Below are positions 49,487-59,107 of a stretch of DNA of 64,000 nucleotides, in pieces. The notes beneath the pieces were generated by a model that was not told the origin of the DNA, did no database searches, and saw only the letters and a list, made by a program, of their open reading frames with translations. Position 1 is the stretch's first letter; every line of letters begins with the position of its first letter. Location: positions 14,627 through 78,626 of the forward strand of contig CBFICR010000006.1 in assembly GCA_965661105.1 (NCBI GenBank). Reading direction: 5' to 3'. This DNA comes from Eutrophocola sp965661105. Its GTDB lineage: Bacteria; Pseudomonadota; Gammaproteobacteria; Pseudomonadales; Pseudohongiellaceae. The position numbers and the translations under genes are program-made.

Positions 49487-52400
49487 TCAATTCTCGACTT
49501 CAAGTTCCATGTCGATGCCCAACGAGCGAATCTCTTTAACCAATACGTTAAAGGATTCAGGCATACCAGGTTCCATACGGTCATCACCATCTACAATATT
49601 CTTGTACATTTTGGTTCTGCCGTTCACATCATCCGACTTCACAGTCAGCATTTCCTGTAAGGTATAAGCAGCACCATAAGCCTCAAGTGCCCACACTTCC
49701 ATCTCTCCGAAGCGCTGACCACCAAACTGGGCTTTACCACCAAGAGGCTGTTGTGTAACAAGACTGTAGGAACCTGTGGAACGTGCATGCATCTTGTCGT
49801 CTACCAGATGGTTCAACTTCAGCATGTACATGATGCCAACCGTCACCTTGCGGTCAAACTGATCACCGGTACGACCATCAAACAGGCTTACCTGGCCATC
49901 TTCACTCATGTCAGCAAGTTTCAACATTTCCTTGATCTCGATTTCACTGGCACCATCAAACACCGGTGTTGCCATTGGCACACCGGCTCTCAGGTTTTTA
50001 GCCAATTCCATCACATCATCATCGCTCAGGCTTTTCAGATCTTCTGTGCGACGTGATTCACCAATACCGTTGTAAATCTGATCAAGGAATTTACGAATCT
50101 CTGCCACTTTCTGTTCCTGCTGGATCATGACATTGATCTTTTCACCCAATCCTTTCGCCGCAGCACCCAGATGGGTTTCCAGAATCTGTCCAACGTTCAT
50201 TCGTGAAGGTACACCCAGAGGATTCAGTACGATATCAACCGGATTTCCCTTGTCATCATAAGGCATGTCCTCTACCGGCATAATGACCGAAATAACACCC
50301 TTGTTTCCATGACGTCCAGCCATCTTGTCACCAGGCTGAATACGACGTTTGATTGCAAGATAGACCTTGACGATTTTCAGTACACCTGGTGCCAGGTTAT
50401 CGCCCTGGGTCAGTTTACGTTTCTTGTCTTCGAAGCGCTCATCAAGTTCGATTCTGCGCTCTTTAAGCTGGACACCTGCTTTCTCAAGTGACTCGCTCAT
50501 GTCTTCATCAACCATACGAAGTTTGAACCAGTCATCCTGATTCAGACTGTCCAGATATTCAGCTGTCAGGCGGTCACCTTTCTTGAGTTTTGGACCACCA
50601 ACGACTGTTTTACCTAACAGGGCTTTACGCAGGCGCTGGAATGTCGCTTCTTCAACAATGCGGAATTCGTCATTGATATCCTTACGCACTTTGGCTAACT
50701 GGGTTTCTTCAATTTCCAGGGCGCGCTGGTCTTTCTCAAGACCGTCACGGGTAAATACCTGAACATCAATTACGGTACCCTTCACACTGCTTGGAACACG
50801 AAGCGATGTATCTTTCACATCGGAAGCTTTCTCACCAAAAATGGCACGCAGCAGTTTTTCTTCCGGAGTAAGCTGCGTTTCTCCTTTCGGAGTTACCTTG
50901 CCTACCAGGATATCGCCTGCATCTACTTCAGCACCAATGTGAACAATCCCGGACTCATCCAGACGACCCAGTGCAGTTTCACCAACGTTGGGGATGTCCG
51001 CAGTAATTTCTTCGGAACCCAGCTTGGTATCACGGGCAATACAGGTCAGTTCCTGAATATGAATGGAAGTAAAACGATCTTCCTTCACCACCCTTTCGGA
51101 AATCAGGATTGAATCCTCAAAGTTATATCCATTCCAGGGCATAAACGCGATGCGCATATTCTGGCCCAGTGCCAGCTCACCGGTATCAATAGAAGGACCA
51201 TCAGCGAGAATATCCCCTGCACTGACTGAGTCACCTTCCTTGACCAGCGGACGCTGGCTGATGCAGGTATTCTGATTGGAACGGGTGTATTTGATCAGAT
51301 TATAAATATCAACACCGGCTTCGCCTGCTTCTGTTTCTTCATCGTGAACTCGAACAACCATACGTGCTGCATCGACACTGTCGATAACACCACCGCGTTT
51401 GGCGATCACACATACACCGGAATCACGGGCAACATTTCGCTCCATACCGGTGCCCACCAAAGGCTTCTCGGAAATCAGGGTGGGTACCGCCTGACGCTGC
51501 ATGTTTGATCCCATCAAGGCACGGTTAGCATCGTCATGCTCAAGGAAAGGAATCAGGGAAGCGGCAACAGATACAACCTGCTGTGGAGAAACATCCATAT
51601 AGTCGACCTGATCAGACTGCATCAAGGTAAATTCATTCTTGTGACGGACGCTAATCAGATCTTCTTCAAACTTGCCTTTCTTATCGAGGGGTGATGAGGC
51701 CTGCGCGATTACGAAACCACTTTCCTCAATGGCGGAAAGATAATGAATCTCATCGGTAACAGCACCGTTAACCACTTTACGTACCGGGCTTTCAAGGAAA
51801 CCGTATTCATTGGTACGAGCATAGGTTGCCAGAGAGTTAATCAGACCAATATTCGGTCCTTCAGGAGTTTCAATCGGGCAGACACGACCGTAGTGAGTCG
51901 GATGCACATCGCGCACTTCAAATCCGGCACGTTCACGTGTCAGACCGCCTGGCCCAAGAGCAGAAATTCTGCGCTTGTGAGTTACTTCTGACAGCGGGTT
52001 ATTCTGGTCCATAAACTGGGACAACTGACTGGAACCAAAAAATTCCTTTATTGCGGCCGCAACGGGCTTCGCATTAATCATGTCCTGTGGCATCAGACCT
52101 TCACTATCGGCCATGGAAAGACGCTCTTTAACAGCTCTTTCAACACGCACCAGTCCAACACGGAACTGGTTTTCAGCCATTTCACCAACGCTACGAATAC
52201 GACGGTTACCCAGGTGATCGATATCATCAACGGTACCGAAACCATTGCGGATGTCCACCAGGGTCTTGATTACATCAACAATGTCTTCCTTGCTCAGGAC
52301 ACCATCACCAACGGAATCCGGGCGACCCAGTCGTCGGTTGAATTTCATGCGACCTACAGCGGAAAGGTCGTAACGTTCAGGCGAGAAAAACAGGTTGGCA

Positions 52401-53569
52401 AAGAGGTTTTCTGCAGACTCTTTGGTCGGTGGCTCACCCGGACGCATCATTCGGTAAATTTCTACCAGCGCCTCAAGACGGTTTGTAGTTGGATCAATAC
52501 GCAGGGTATCGGAAACAAATGGGCCGCAATCGAGATCATTCGTATAAATCGTCTCGAATTGAGTAACACCGGATTTTATCAAACCTTCCAGAATTTCTTC
52601 TGTGACCTCGGCATTACAGGGGTATAGCACTTCCCCGGTTTCAGTATCGAAAATATCCTTCGCCAGCGAATCACCCACGACAAATTCACCTGGAACGTCC
52701 AGCTTGGTGAGCTTGGCTTGCTCCATTTCGCGGATATGGCGTGCGGTTATCCTGACGCCAGACTTAACAATGACTGTACGCTTGTTCTTGATATCAAAAT
52801 TAAGGACGGCACCTCTCAAACGTGAGGGAACAAGCTCAACGGAGATATTGCCTTCCTTATCAACAAAGTAACTGTTGTTGTCATAGAACATCTCGAGGAT
52901 GTCCTGTGAACTGTAATCCAGCGCTCTCAGGAGGATGGACGCAGGCAGCTTACGGCGGCGATCGATTCGAACATAAACCATGTCCTTGGGATCAAACTCA
53001 ACGTCCAGCCAGGATCCACGATAAGGGATAATTCGTGCTGAATAGAGTAATTTGCCTGAACTATGGGTTTTACCGCGGTCATGATCAAAGAACACGCCTG
53101 GAGAACGGTGTAACTGAGAAACCACCACTCGCTCTGTGCCATTGATAACAAAGGTACCGCTGTCAGTCATCAGGGGGATTTCACCCATATAGACTTCCTG
53201 CTCCTTGATGTCTTTAATAACTTTTGCTGTAGATTCCTTTTCATAAATGATCAGCCTGACTTTTACCCGCAGTGAAACTGCATAGGTAGCGCCCCTCAGG
53301 ACACACTCGCTGACATCAAATTCCGGCTTGCCCAATCTGTAGCTTACATATTCAAGCAAGGCTTTACCGGAGTAACTTACAATTGGGAAAACAGACTTGA
53401 ATGCAGCATGAAGCCCCTGATCCAAACGATCCTCCACAGAGGTATCGGTCTGGGTAAACTGTTTGTATGAATCAATCTGAATAGCCAGTAGATAAGGTAT
53501 ATCCATCGGGCTTTGAAGTTTGCCAAAGTCCTTGCGGATACGTTTTTTCTCAGTATATGAATATGCCAT
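49487..53569 (-). CDS. rpoB: RNA polymerase beta subunit
   Basis: This 1360-residue protein includes the rifampicin region (SQFMDQNNPLSEVTHKRRIS followed by ALGPGGL). Its Asp, His and Ser residues match the sensitive E. coli form (516, 526, 531), so no resistance change is visible. The late segment GDKMAGRHGNKGVISVIMP forms part of the catalytic centre. It lies 227 bases downstream of rplL, with a long hairpin between them. Confidence 0.97.
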   Translation of the reverse strand: MAYSYTEKKRIRKDFGKLQSPMDIPYLLAIQIDSYKQFTQTDTSVEDRLDQGLHAAFKSVFPIVSYSGKALLEYVSYRLGKPEFDVSECVLRGATYAVSLRVKVRLIIYEKESTAKVIKDIKEQEVYMGEIPLMTDSGTFVINGTERVVVSQLHRSPGVFFDHDRGKTHSSGKLLYSARIIPYRGSWLDVEFDPKDMVYVRIDRRRKLPASILLRALDYSSQDILEMFYDNNSYFVDKEGNISVELVPSRLRGAVLNFDIKNKRTVIVKSGVRITARHIREMEQAKLTKLDVPGEFVVGDSLAKDIFDTETGEVLYPCNAEVTEEILEGLIKSGVTQFETIYTNDLDCGPFVSDTLRIDPTTNRLEALVEIYRMMRPGEPPTKESAENLFANLFFSPERYDLSAVGRMKFNRRLGRPDSVGDGVLSKEDIVDVIKTLVDIRNGFGTVDDIDHLGNRRIRSVGEMAENQFRVGLVRVERAVKERLSMADSEGLMPQDMINAKPVAAAIKEFFGSSQLSQFMDQNNPLSEVTHKRRISALGPGGLTRERAGFEVRDVHPTHYGRVCPIETPEGPNIGLINSLATYARTNEYGFLESPVRKVVNGAVTDEIHYLSAIEESGFVIAQASSPLDKKGKFEEDLISVRHKNEFTLMQSDQVDYMDVSPQQVVSVAASLIPFLEHDDANRALMGSNMQRQAVPTLISEKPLVGTGMERNVARDSGVCVIAKRGGVIDSVDAARMVVRVHDEETEAGEAGVDIYNLIKYTRSNQNTCISQRPLVKEGDSVSAGDILADGPSIDTGELALGQNMRIAFMPWNGYNFEDSILISERVVKEDRFTSIHIQELTCIARDTKLGSEEITADIPNVGETALGRLDESGIVHIGAEVDAGDILVGKVTPKGETQLTPEEKLLRAIFGEKASDVKDTSLRVPSSVKGTVIDVQVFTRDGLEKDQRALEIEETQLAKVRKDINDEFRIVEEATFQRLRKALLGKTVVGGPKLKKGDRLTAEYLDSLNQDDWFKLRMVDEDMSESLEKAGVQLKERRIELDERFEDKKRKLTQGDNLAPGVLKIVKVYLAIKRRIQPGDKMAGRHGNKGVISVIMPVEDMPYDDKGNPVDIVLNPLGVPSRMNVGQILETHLGAAAKGLGEKINVMIQQEQKVAEIRKFLDQIYNGIGESRRTEDLKSLSDDDVMELAKNLRAGVPMATPVFDGASEIEIKEMLKLADMSEDGQVSLFDGRTGDQFDRKVTVGIMYMLKLNHLVDDKMHARSTGSYSLVTQQPLGGKAQFGGQRFGEMEVWALEAYGAAYTLQEMLTVKSDDVNGRTKMYKNIVDGDDRMEPGMPESFNVLVKEIRSLGIDMELEVEN

Positions 53570-53733
53570 CAGTAGTTCCTAACAAGTGATTTTGTTCCAG
53601 TTGCTTTCCGTTTGCCGAGTAATTCGCAGCAAACCCAAACAACCCCTGTACCACTTAACCTGCCTGGTAAACAGGTAATCTTTAATACTTAATTCTTTCT
53701 AATTCAAAAATCGTGGCGATCAATACAAGCACA

Positions 53734-53768
53734 GAAAGGCAGCATTCCTTTATGAAATGCCGCCTTTC
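53734..53768 (-). promoter_or_regulatory. rplL-rpoB intergenic hairpin (attenuator or RNase III-like site)
   Basis: A 13-base stem (GAAAGGCGGCATT/AATGCTGCCTTTC with one G-T pair) and a nine-base loop lie 29 bases after the rplL stop, without a T run. In E. coli the same gap holds a partial terminator and an RNase III site that lower rpoBC output relative to L7/L12. Confidence 0.7.
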
Positions 53769-53796
53769 CTAATTGTGCCTACAAAGAACAGCAAGC

Positions 53797-54177
53797 TTAC
53801 TTGAGCTCGACAGTTGCGCCAGCTTCTTCAAGCTGCTTCTTGAACTCTTCTGCTTCTGCTTTGCTTGCACCTTCTTTAATTGGAGATGGCGCACCATCAA
53901 CCAGATCTTTGGCTTCTTTCAGGCCCAGACCTGTAATACCACGTACTGCCTTGATGACATTCACTTTCTTTTCACCAGCTGCGGTTAGGATGACGTCAAA
54001 TTCATCTTTTTCCTCAGCAGCGGCAGCATCACCACCAGCAGCAGGTGCAGCAGCCACAGCTACAGCGGCAGCAGCAGATACACCAAACTTTTCTTCCATT
54101 GCTGAAATCAGTTCAACAACGTCCATTACTGATAATTCAGCAATACCATCAAGGATTTCTTCTTTAGATAGAGCCAT
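53797..54177 (-). CDS. rplL: 50S ribosomal protein L7/L12
   Basis: This 126-residue protein has the N-terminal dimerisation domain, an Ala/Gly hinge (about residues 36-54), and the C-terminal factor-binding domain with VKIIKAVRGITGLGLKEAKDLVD-type sequence (VIKAVRGITGLGLKEAKDLV). It forms the stalk that recruits translation factors. It lies 66 bases after rplJ. Confidence 0.97.
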   Translation of the reverse strand: MALSKEEILDGIAELSVMDVVELISAMEEKFGVSAAAAVAVAAAPAAGGDAAAAEEKDEFDVILTAAGEKKVNVIKAVRGITGLGLKEAKDLVDGAPSPIKEGASKAEAEEFKKQLEEAGATVELK

Positions 54178-54243
54178 TACTCTTATCTCCTGTTTTAAAA
54201 TTTTAACGTTAGTTTCGCCGGTTAGAAAAATTTCCCAACCGGA

Positions 54244-54774
54244 TTAAGCTGCTTCCTGTTTCTGATCGCGTACAGCCGCAACCACCCGAGTTATTTTGGA
54301 TGGTACTTCGTTGCACGTCTGAACCAGTTTGGTCACCGGCGCCAGCATGACACTCATCAGAGTGGCCATGGCCTGATCATATGTTGGCAGTTTAGCCAGA
54401 ACATCGATTTGCGAGGCAGGCAGCAGGATTCCACTTACAGCGAGGGCTTTTACTTCAAAACCTTCATTTCCCTTGGCAAAATCCTTTAATACGCGGGCAG
54501 CCGCGCCTGGATCGTCCTGAGAAAATGCAAGAATTGTAGGGCCGACGAGCGCTTCGTTGAGACATTCATAATCAGTCCCTGCAATTGCACGTTTTAACAG
54601 AGTATTTCTGACAACTCTCAGATATACATTGTTTTCACGAGCAGCTTTACGAAGTGCAGTCATTTCCTCTACAGCAGTGCCGTGGTAATCGGCAAGTACT
54701 GCAGACAAAGCACCTTTAGCAGCTTCATTGACTTCAGCAACAATCTGTTGCTTGTCTTCCAGTCTAATAGCCAC
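54244..54774 (-). CDS. rplJ: 50S ribosomal protein L10
   Basis: This 176-residue protein contains AVLADYHGTAVEEMTALRKA and VVRNTLLKRAI, the L10 N-terminal rRNA-binding domain; its C-terminal helix binds L7/L12 dimers. L10-L7/L12 represses its own mRNA in E. coli through the leader upstream, which is conserved here. Confidence 0.97.
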   Translation of the reverse strand: MAIRLEDKQQIVAEVNEAAKGALSAVLADYHGTAVEEMTALRKAARENNVYLRVVRNTLLKRAIAGTDYECLNEALVGPTILAFSQDDPGAAARVLKDFAKGNEGFEVKALAVSGILLPASQIDVLAKLPTYDQAMATLMSVMLAPVTKLVQTCNEVPSKITRVVAAVRDQKQEAA

Positions 54775-54924
54775 TTATTAGTTACTCCCAAGGTTTCAGT
54801 TATCGCGATAGCCTGATCGCTATCCAATCGACAACCAGTTAAGAGGATAATTACTTATCCCCAACTCACCGTTTTGATCAAGATGATTCAAAACAGTCCT
54901 TCTAAATTGGTGAATTATCCGGTA

Positions 54925-55070
54925 AAAAATCTACCGAACGGGTTACACCATCTGCGTAGGAAATTAAGCCTGAGCCTTCGGTATAGTGAGTACTGCCAAC
55001 TGCAGTTCCAGCCATACTTCAGGTATTTGGCCCCTACGGTCTTTGACGGTCCTGCAGACAAATTCATCTG
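54925..55070 (-). promoter_or_regulatory. Ribosomal protein L10 leader (beta operon autoregulation)
   Basis: In the 394-base rplA-rplJ gap the minus strand shows CAAAGACCGTAGG (55033-55045) and later CCTACGCAGATGGTG (54946-54960). These match the paired elements of the E. coli L10 leader (AAAGACCGTAGG and CCTGCGTAGACGGTG). The L10-L7/L12 complex binds this structure to repress rplJL translation. The small reading frame across it has no protein-like features. Confidence 0.85.
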
Positions 55071-55168
55071 CAACACCCCAAAGTCTTTTTTATTCAATCC
55101 CAGGCTGTTTTCTGAGAGGGAACAATGCCACGTGACGTGCAAAGCACATCACCTGGCTTTAAATATTA

Positions 55169-55864
55169 TTAAAATTCCAGAGATGACTGATCTAAAAGGA
55201 CACCTGGCCCCATGGTAGAAGACAGCACAACCCTGCGGACATAATGCCCTTTGGCTGATGCTGGCTTGGCTTTCTTCAGATCGCTGAGCAATGCTTCAAG
55301 ATTTCCCTTTACCGCACTGACTTCAAAGCCAATCTTGCCAATACCACCATGAATAATGCCATTTTTGTCTGTTCGATAACGAACCTGACCTGCTTTTGCA
55401 TTGGATACAGCGGTTGCAACATCAGGGGTTACTGTACCCACTTTCGGGTTAGGCATCAGGCCTTTAGGGCCCAGAACAGTACCAAGCTGACCCACAACCC
55501 GCATGGCATCAGGAGTCGCAATGACTACATCAAAGTCCAGGTTGCCGGCTTTGATGCTCTCTGCCAGATCGTCAAAACCAACAATATCTGCACCTGCAGC
55601 CTTAGCTTTTTCAGCATTTTCACCCTGGGCGAAAACAGCGACACGAACATCCTTGCCAGTACCGTGAGGCAGTGTAGTAGCACCACGTACAGCCTGGTCA
55701 GACTTCCGGGGATCAACACCCAGATTAATGGAAACATCAATAGATTCCTTGAACTTGACCGTAGACAGTTCATTCAGCAGAGATACCGCTTCATCAATAC
55801 TGTACGCTTTTCCAGCTTCAATTTTTTCCGCAATCATTTTTGCGCGTTTGGAGATCTTGGCCAT
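55169..55864 (-). CDS. rplA: 50S ribosomal protein L1
   Basis: This 231-residue protein has ESIDVSINLGVDPRKSDQAV and DVVIATPDAMRVVGQLGTVL-GPKGLMPNPKVGTVT. L1 forms the mobile stalk near the E site and in E. coli represses the rplKA mRNA. Its start overlaps the rplK stop by one base, ensuring equal synthesis with L11. Confidence 0.97.
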   Translation of the reverse strand: MAKISKRAKMIAEKIEAGKAYSIDEAVSLLNELSTVKFKESIDVSINLGVDPRKSDQAVRGATTLPHGTGKDVRVAVFAQGENAEKAKAAGADIVGFDDLAESIKAGNLDFDVVIATPDAMRVVGQLGTVLGPKGLMPNPKVGTVTPDVATAVSNAKAGQVRYRTDKNGIIHGGIGKIGFEVSAVKGNLEALLSDLKKAKPASAKGHYVRRVVLSSTMGPGVLLDQSSLEF

Positions 55865-56298
55865 TACACCACCCCTTCTGTTTCAATACCGGCACTACGA
55901 GCGCTGCCAGCGAGTGTTCGAACAGCAGCATCCATATCGGAAGCAGTTAGATCCGGCATTTTCTGCAGGGCTACTTCTTCCAGCTGAGCACGATTGAGCT
56001 TGCCTACTTTTTCAGTGTTTGGACGACCGCTGCCTTTTTTCAGACCAGCAGCCTTTTGCAACAAGACTGAAGCAGGAGGTGTTTTTGTAATAAATGTAAA
56101 ACTGCGGTCAGCATAAACCGTAATGACAACGGGGATTGGCAAACCCGGCTCAACACTTTGAGTTTCTGCATTAAATGCCTTGCAGAATTCCATGATATTC
56201 ACGCCGTGCTGACCCAGTGCGGGACCAACAGGAGGACTTGGATTAGCTTTACCGGCTGCAACCTGCAACTTGATATAAGCAAGAACTTTCTTAGCCAT
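55864..56298 (-). CDS. rplK: 50S ribosomal protein L11
   Basis: This 144-residue protein has YIKLQVAAGKANPSPPVGPA and LGQHGVNIMEFCKAFN, then FTFITKTPPASVLLQKAAGL. It binds the GTPase-associated rRNA with L10 and is needed for RelA activation. No thiostrepton-type alteration is evident. It lies 163 bases after nusG, across dispersed repeat copy 3. Confidence 0.97.
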   Translation of the reverse strand: MAKKVLAYIKLQVAAGKANPSPPVGPALGQHGVNIMEFCKAFNAETQSVEPGLPIPVVITVYADRSFTFITKTPPASVLLQKAAGLKKGSGRPNTEKVGKLNRAQLEEVALQKMPDLTASDMDAAVRTLAGSARSAGIETEGVV

Positions 56299-56423
56299 AT
56301 TTTTACTCCTTGGGTATTAACGCCTGGTCACAGGACCTGGCTTCCCTGGCGCTGAGCCATAAAGACATCAGCGACTTTTATATAAAGGTTTGCCTTATTC
56401 AGACATACCCACCTAATTCTTTC

Positions 56424-56459
56424 GAAGTCGCTCTTGCGACTTGTAACTTGCGACTTTCC
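56424..56459. repeat. Dispersed AAGTCGCAAGT-type repeat, copy 3
   Basis: GAAGTCGCTCTTGCGACTTG followed by TAACTTGCGACTTTCC lies in the nusG-rplK gap, just after the nusG stop. Units have the same heptameric period as copies 1 and 2. Confidence 0.7.
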
Positions 56460-56461
56460 GG

Positions 56462-57010
56462 CTAGCCTTTCTCTACCTGAGAGAATTCAAGCTCTACTGG
56501 AGTCGAACGGCCAAAGATAGAAACAGCAACACGTACCCGGCTTTTTTCATAGTTCACTTCTTCTACGGTACCGGTAAAGTCATTGAAAGGACCATCAGTG
56601 ACCCTTACAAGCTCACCTGGTTCATAGACCGTTTTGTGCGAGGGCTTATCAACGGTTTCTTCCAGGCGATTCAAAATTTCATCAACTTCTCGCTGAGCAA
56701 TCGGTGCCGGCTTTTCTGCAGTACCACCGATAAACCCCATCACTCTGGGCGTTTCTTTTACCAGATGCCAGGTATCGTCATTAAGTACCATTTGCAATAA
56801 AACATAACCCGGAAAAAACTTGCGTTCGCTTTTTCTTTTTTGCCCACCGCGCATCTCGAGCACTTCTTCGATGGGAACCATGACCTCACCAAACATATCC
56901 TTGAAAGGTGAAAGAGCAATTCTTTCCTCTAGCGCGAGTTTGACCTTGCGCTCATAGCCGGAATAAGCATGTACCACATACCAGCGTTTTTCATTCTCTG
57001 TTGCCGACAT
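56462..57010 (-). CDS. nusG: Transcription antitermination factor NusG
   Basis: This 182-residue protein has the NGN domain (KRWYVVHAYSGYERKVKLAL and KFFPGYVLLQM) and the C-terminal KOW domain (EPGELVRVTDGPFNDFTGTV). It couples RNA polymerase to Rho or to S10 on the ribosome. I took the ATG at 57010, since AAGGCGCAGGT precedes it; an in-frame GTG at 57049 would add 13 residues not in the family. Confidence 0.96.
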   Translation of the reverse strand: MSATENEKRWYVVHAYSGYERKVKLALEERIALSPFKDMFGEVMVPIEEVLEMRGGQKRKSERKFFPGYVLLQMVLNDDTWHLVKETPRVMGFIGGTAEKPAPIAQREVDEILNRLEETVDKPSHKTVYEPGELVRVTDGPFNDFTGTVEEVNYEKSRVRVAVSIFGRSTPVELEFSQVEKG

Positions 57011-57095
57011 ACCTGCGCCTTCTATTATTTCTTTTACCAACTCGCTCACATTCTGCTGTAATAATTTTTGCCCGGCTAAACAAGCGTTTTACCGC

Positions 57096-57464
57096 TTAGC
57101 CAATAATCAGGGCGATAAGCCAGCTCAAAAAAGAGTCCAGCCCCCATAAAATTATCGCAACAATAATGACCACAACAACAACGATCAACGTGGTCTGGGT
57201 AGTTTCTGCCCGGGTCGGCCAGACTACCTTGCGGATCTCGCTTCTTGCCTCCATACACAACGAAACAAAAGCACTTCCCTTACTGGTTTGTGTCGAAATC
57301 CAGCCGGCAATACCAGCCAGAACCAGCAAACCAATAACACGATAAAGCATGGACTCAGCAGCAAAATAACTATTGCCGTAGACACCTGCAGCAACCAATA
57401 CTGCTACGATGACCCACTTTAATGAATCCAGCTTGTACTCAGACTGTTTAACCTTGTCATTCAT
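57096..57464 (-). CDS. secE: Preprotein translocase subunit SecE
   Basis: This 122-residue membrane protein has two N-terminal helices (about 16-36 and 42-58) and the conserved C-terminal third helix (TLIVVVVVIIVAIILWGLDS), preceded by ARSEIRKVVWPTRAETTQTT. The three-helix form is typical of gammaproteobacteria. SecE clamps SecY. Downstream is nusG, 85 bases away. Confidence 0.96.
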   Translation of the reverse strand: MNDKVKQSEYKLDSLKWVIVAVLVAAGVYGNSYFAAESMLYRVIGLLVLAGIAGWISTQTSKGSAFVSLCMEARSEIRKVVWPTRAETTQTTLIVVVVVIIVAIILWGLDSFLSWLIALIIG

Positions 57465-57485
57465 TTAAATGAACTATTGCCTCTA

Positions 57486-57557
57486 ACTTTCACTGCAACC
57501 AAACCAATTAATGCAACTAAACTAATTACTGCAATTATACTAATTACCGCAACTATA
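57486..57557. repeat. Four 18-bp tandem repeats in the secE leader
   Basis: Four imperfect copies of an 18-base unit of the type CTAATTACTGCAACTATA start at 57486, 57504, 57522 and 57540. On the minus strand one unit supplies a perfect TATAAT (57539-57534), so the array may hold the secE-nusG promoter. Unit number changes would alter the leader. Confidence 0.7.
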
Positions 57558-57577
57558 GTTGCCTGTCGCTGCCGATA

Positions 57578-57653
57578 TGGCAGGCCAGGAGGGAATCGAA
57601 CCCCCAACCTGCGGTTTTGGAGACCGCCGCTCTGCCAATTGAGCTACTGGCCT
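57578..57653 (-). tRNA. tRNA-Trp (CCA anticodon)
   Basis: The minus strand gives a 76-base cloverleaf beginning AGGCCAGTAGCTCAATTGGC, anticodon loop CTCCAAA with anticodon CCA, T arm GGGGGTTCGATTCCC, and an encoded 3' CCA. It lies between tuf and secE, as in many gammaproteobacteria. Confidence 0.96.
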
Positions 57654-57719
57654 AAATTTTTCCGAATACGCCTTAAAACGTAATCAGCCAACCATTCAAA
57701 CAATTGCTCTTAAGACGAC

Positions 57720-57753
57720 TAAGCCGAGGTAACTTTTCAGCAACCTCGGCTTA
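57720..57753 (-). terminator. Hairpin between tuf and tRNA-Trp
   Basis: Eleven-base perfect arms (TAAGCCGAGGT/ACCTCGGCTTA) enclose a 12-base loop 20 bases after the tuf stop. No long T run follows, so it may be a weak terminator or an mRNA/tRNA processing hairpin. Confidence 0.6.
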
Positions 57754-57773
57754 AGCTTACTGCTTGAAATTGT

Positions 57774-58967
57774 TTACTCGATTATTTTTGAAACAACACC
57801 GGCACCTACAGTTCGTCCACCTTCACGAACCGCAAAACGCTGACCTTCTTCCATAGCAATCGGGTTGATCAGTTCTACTTTCATCTTGATGTTGTCGCCA
57901 GGCATTACCATTTCAACACCTTCAGGTAATTCAACAGCACCTGTTACGTCAGTTGTTTCAAAGTAAAACTGTGGACGATAGCCCTTGAAGAATGGAGTAT
58001 GACGACCACCTTCATCTTTGGACAGAACGTATACTTCGCCTTCAAACTTGGTGTGAGGAGTGATAGTACCCGGAGCAGCCAGTACCTGACCACGCTCTAC
58101 GTCTTCACGCTTGGTACCACGCAGAAGAACACCTACGTTTTCACCGGCACGGCCTTCGTCCAGCAATTTGCGGAACATTTCAACACCTGTACAGGTAGTT
58201 TTCTGTGTGTCCCTGATTCCAACGATTTCAATTTCTTCGCCGACTTTCACAATACCGCGGCTAATACGACCGGTTACCACAGTACCTCGACCTGAAATCG
58301 AGAATACATCCTCGATAGCCATCAGGAAGGGCTTGTCAATATCACGCTCAGGCTCAGGAATATAAGTATCAAGGGCTTGTACCAGCTTCTTGACAGCAGT
58401 AGTGCCCATTTCGTTGTCATCTCTGCCTTCCAGTGCCATCAGGGCTGAACCGATAATAACCGGAGTGTCGTCACCCGGGAATTCGTACTGATCAAGCAAT
58501 TCACGAATTTCCATTTCAACCAGTTCCAGCAGCTCTTCATCATCAACCATATCGGCCTTGTTCATGAAAACCACAATATAAGGAACACCTACCTGGCGAC
58601 TCAGCAGGATATGCTCACGGGTCTGAGGCATGGGACCATCAGCAGCAGAACATACCAGAATCGCGCCATCCATCTGGGCAGCACCAGTGATCATGTTTTT
58701 CACATAGTCGGCATGGCCCGGGCAGTCAACGTGGGCATAATGGCGGTTAGCAGAATCGTACTCCACATGAGAAGTAGAAATTGTAATACCACGCTCCCTT
58801 TCTTCAGGGGCGTTATCAATCTGGGCGAAATCTCGCGTTTCACCACCGAATTCTTCTGCGCATACACGTGTTAATGCTGCGGTCAATGTTGTTTTACCAT
58901 GGTCAACGTGACCAATTGTACCCACATTTACGTGTAACTTACTTCTTTCAAATTTTGCCTTCGCCAT
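57774..58967 (-). CDS. tuf: Elongation factor Tu
   Basis: This 397-residue protein has GHVDHGKTTLTAAL (19-32), DCPGHADYVKNMITGAAQMD, NKADMVDDEELLELVEMEIR and the C-terminal beta barrels. It delivers aminoacyl-tRNA to the ribosome as a GTPase. It follows three tRNA genes and precedes tRNA-Trp, secE and nusG, the arrangement of tufB in E. coli. It is the only tuf gene in the window. Confidence 0.97.
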   Translation of the reverse strand: MAKAKFERSKLHVNVGTIGHVDHGKTTLTAALTRVCAEEFGGETRDFAQIDNAPEERERGITISTSHVEYDSANRHYAHVDCPGHADYVKNMITGAAQMDGAILVCSAADGPMPQTREHILLSRQVGVPYIVVFMNKADMVDDEELLELVEMEIRELLDQYEFPGDDTPVIIGSALMALEGRDDNEMGTTAVKKLVQALDTYIPEPERDIDKPFLMAIEDVFSISGRGTVVTGRISRGIVKVGEEIEIVGIRDTQKTTCTGVEMFRKLLDEGRAGENVGVLLRGTKREDVERGQVLAAPGTITPHTKFEGEVYVLSKDEGGRHTPFFKGYRPQFYFETTDVTGAVELPEGVEMVMPGDNIKMKVELINPIAMEEGQRFAVREGGRTVGAGVVSKIIE

Positions 58968-59107
58968 CGAAATGCCTCCGATTTATAGTAAATATTGCTA
59001 ACTGAATTTGTTTGCCTGGATACTCAAATATTATGAAAATATCCCCGCCCTATTTTTACTCGTAAAAAGTTTCTCTCTTTTCTAGCTATGCACTGTGCGC
59101 CAGAATC

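Noticed and set aside
54915..55142. A 75-codon minus-strand frame between rplA and rplJ
   Set aside because: It covers the conserved L10 leader RNA elements, which explain the sequence better than a protein.
57486..57557. Possible CRISPR-like array
   Set aside because: The 18-base units are contiguous with no spacers and there are no cas genes.
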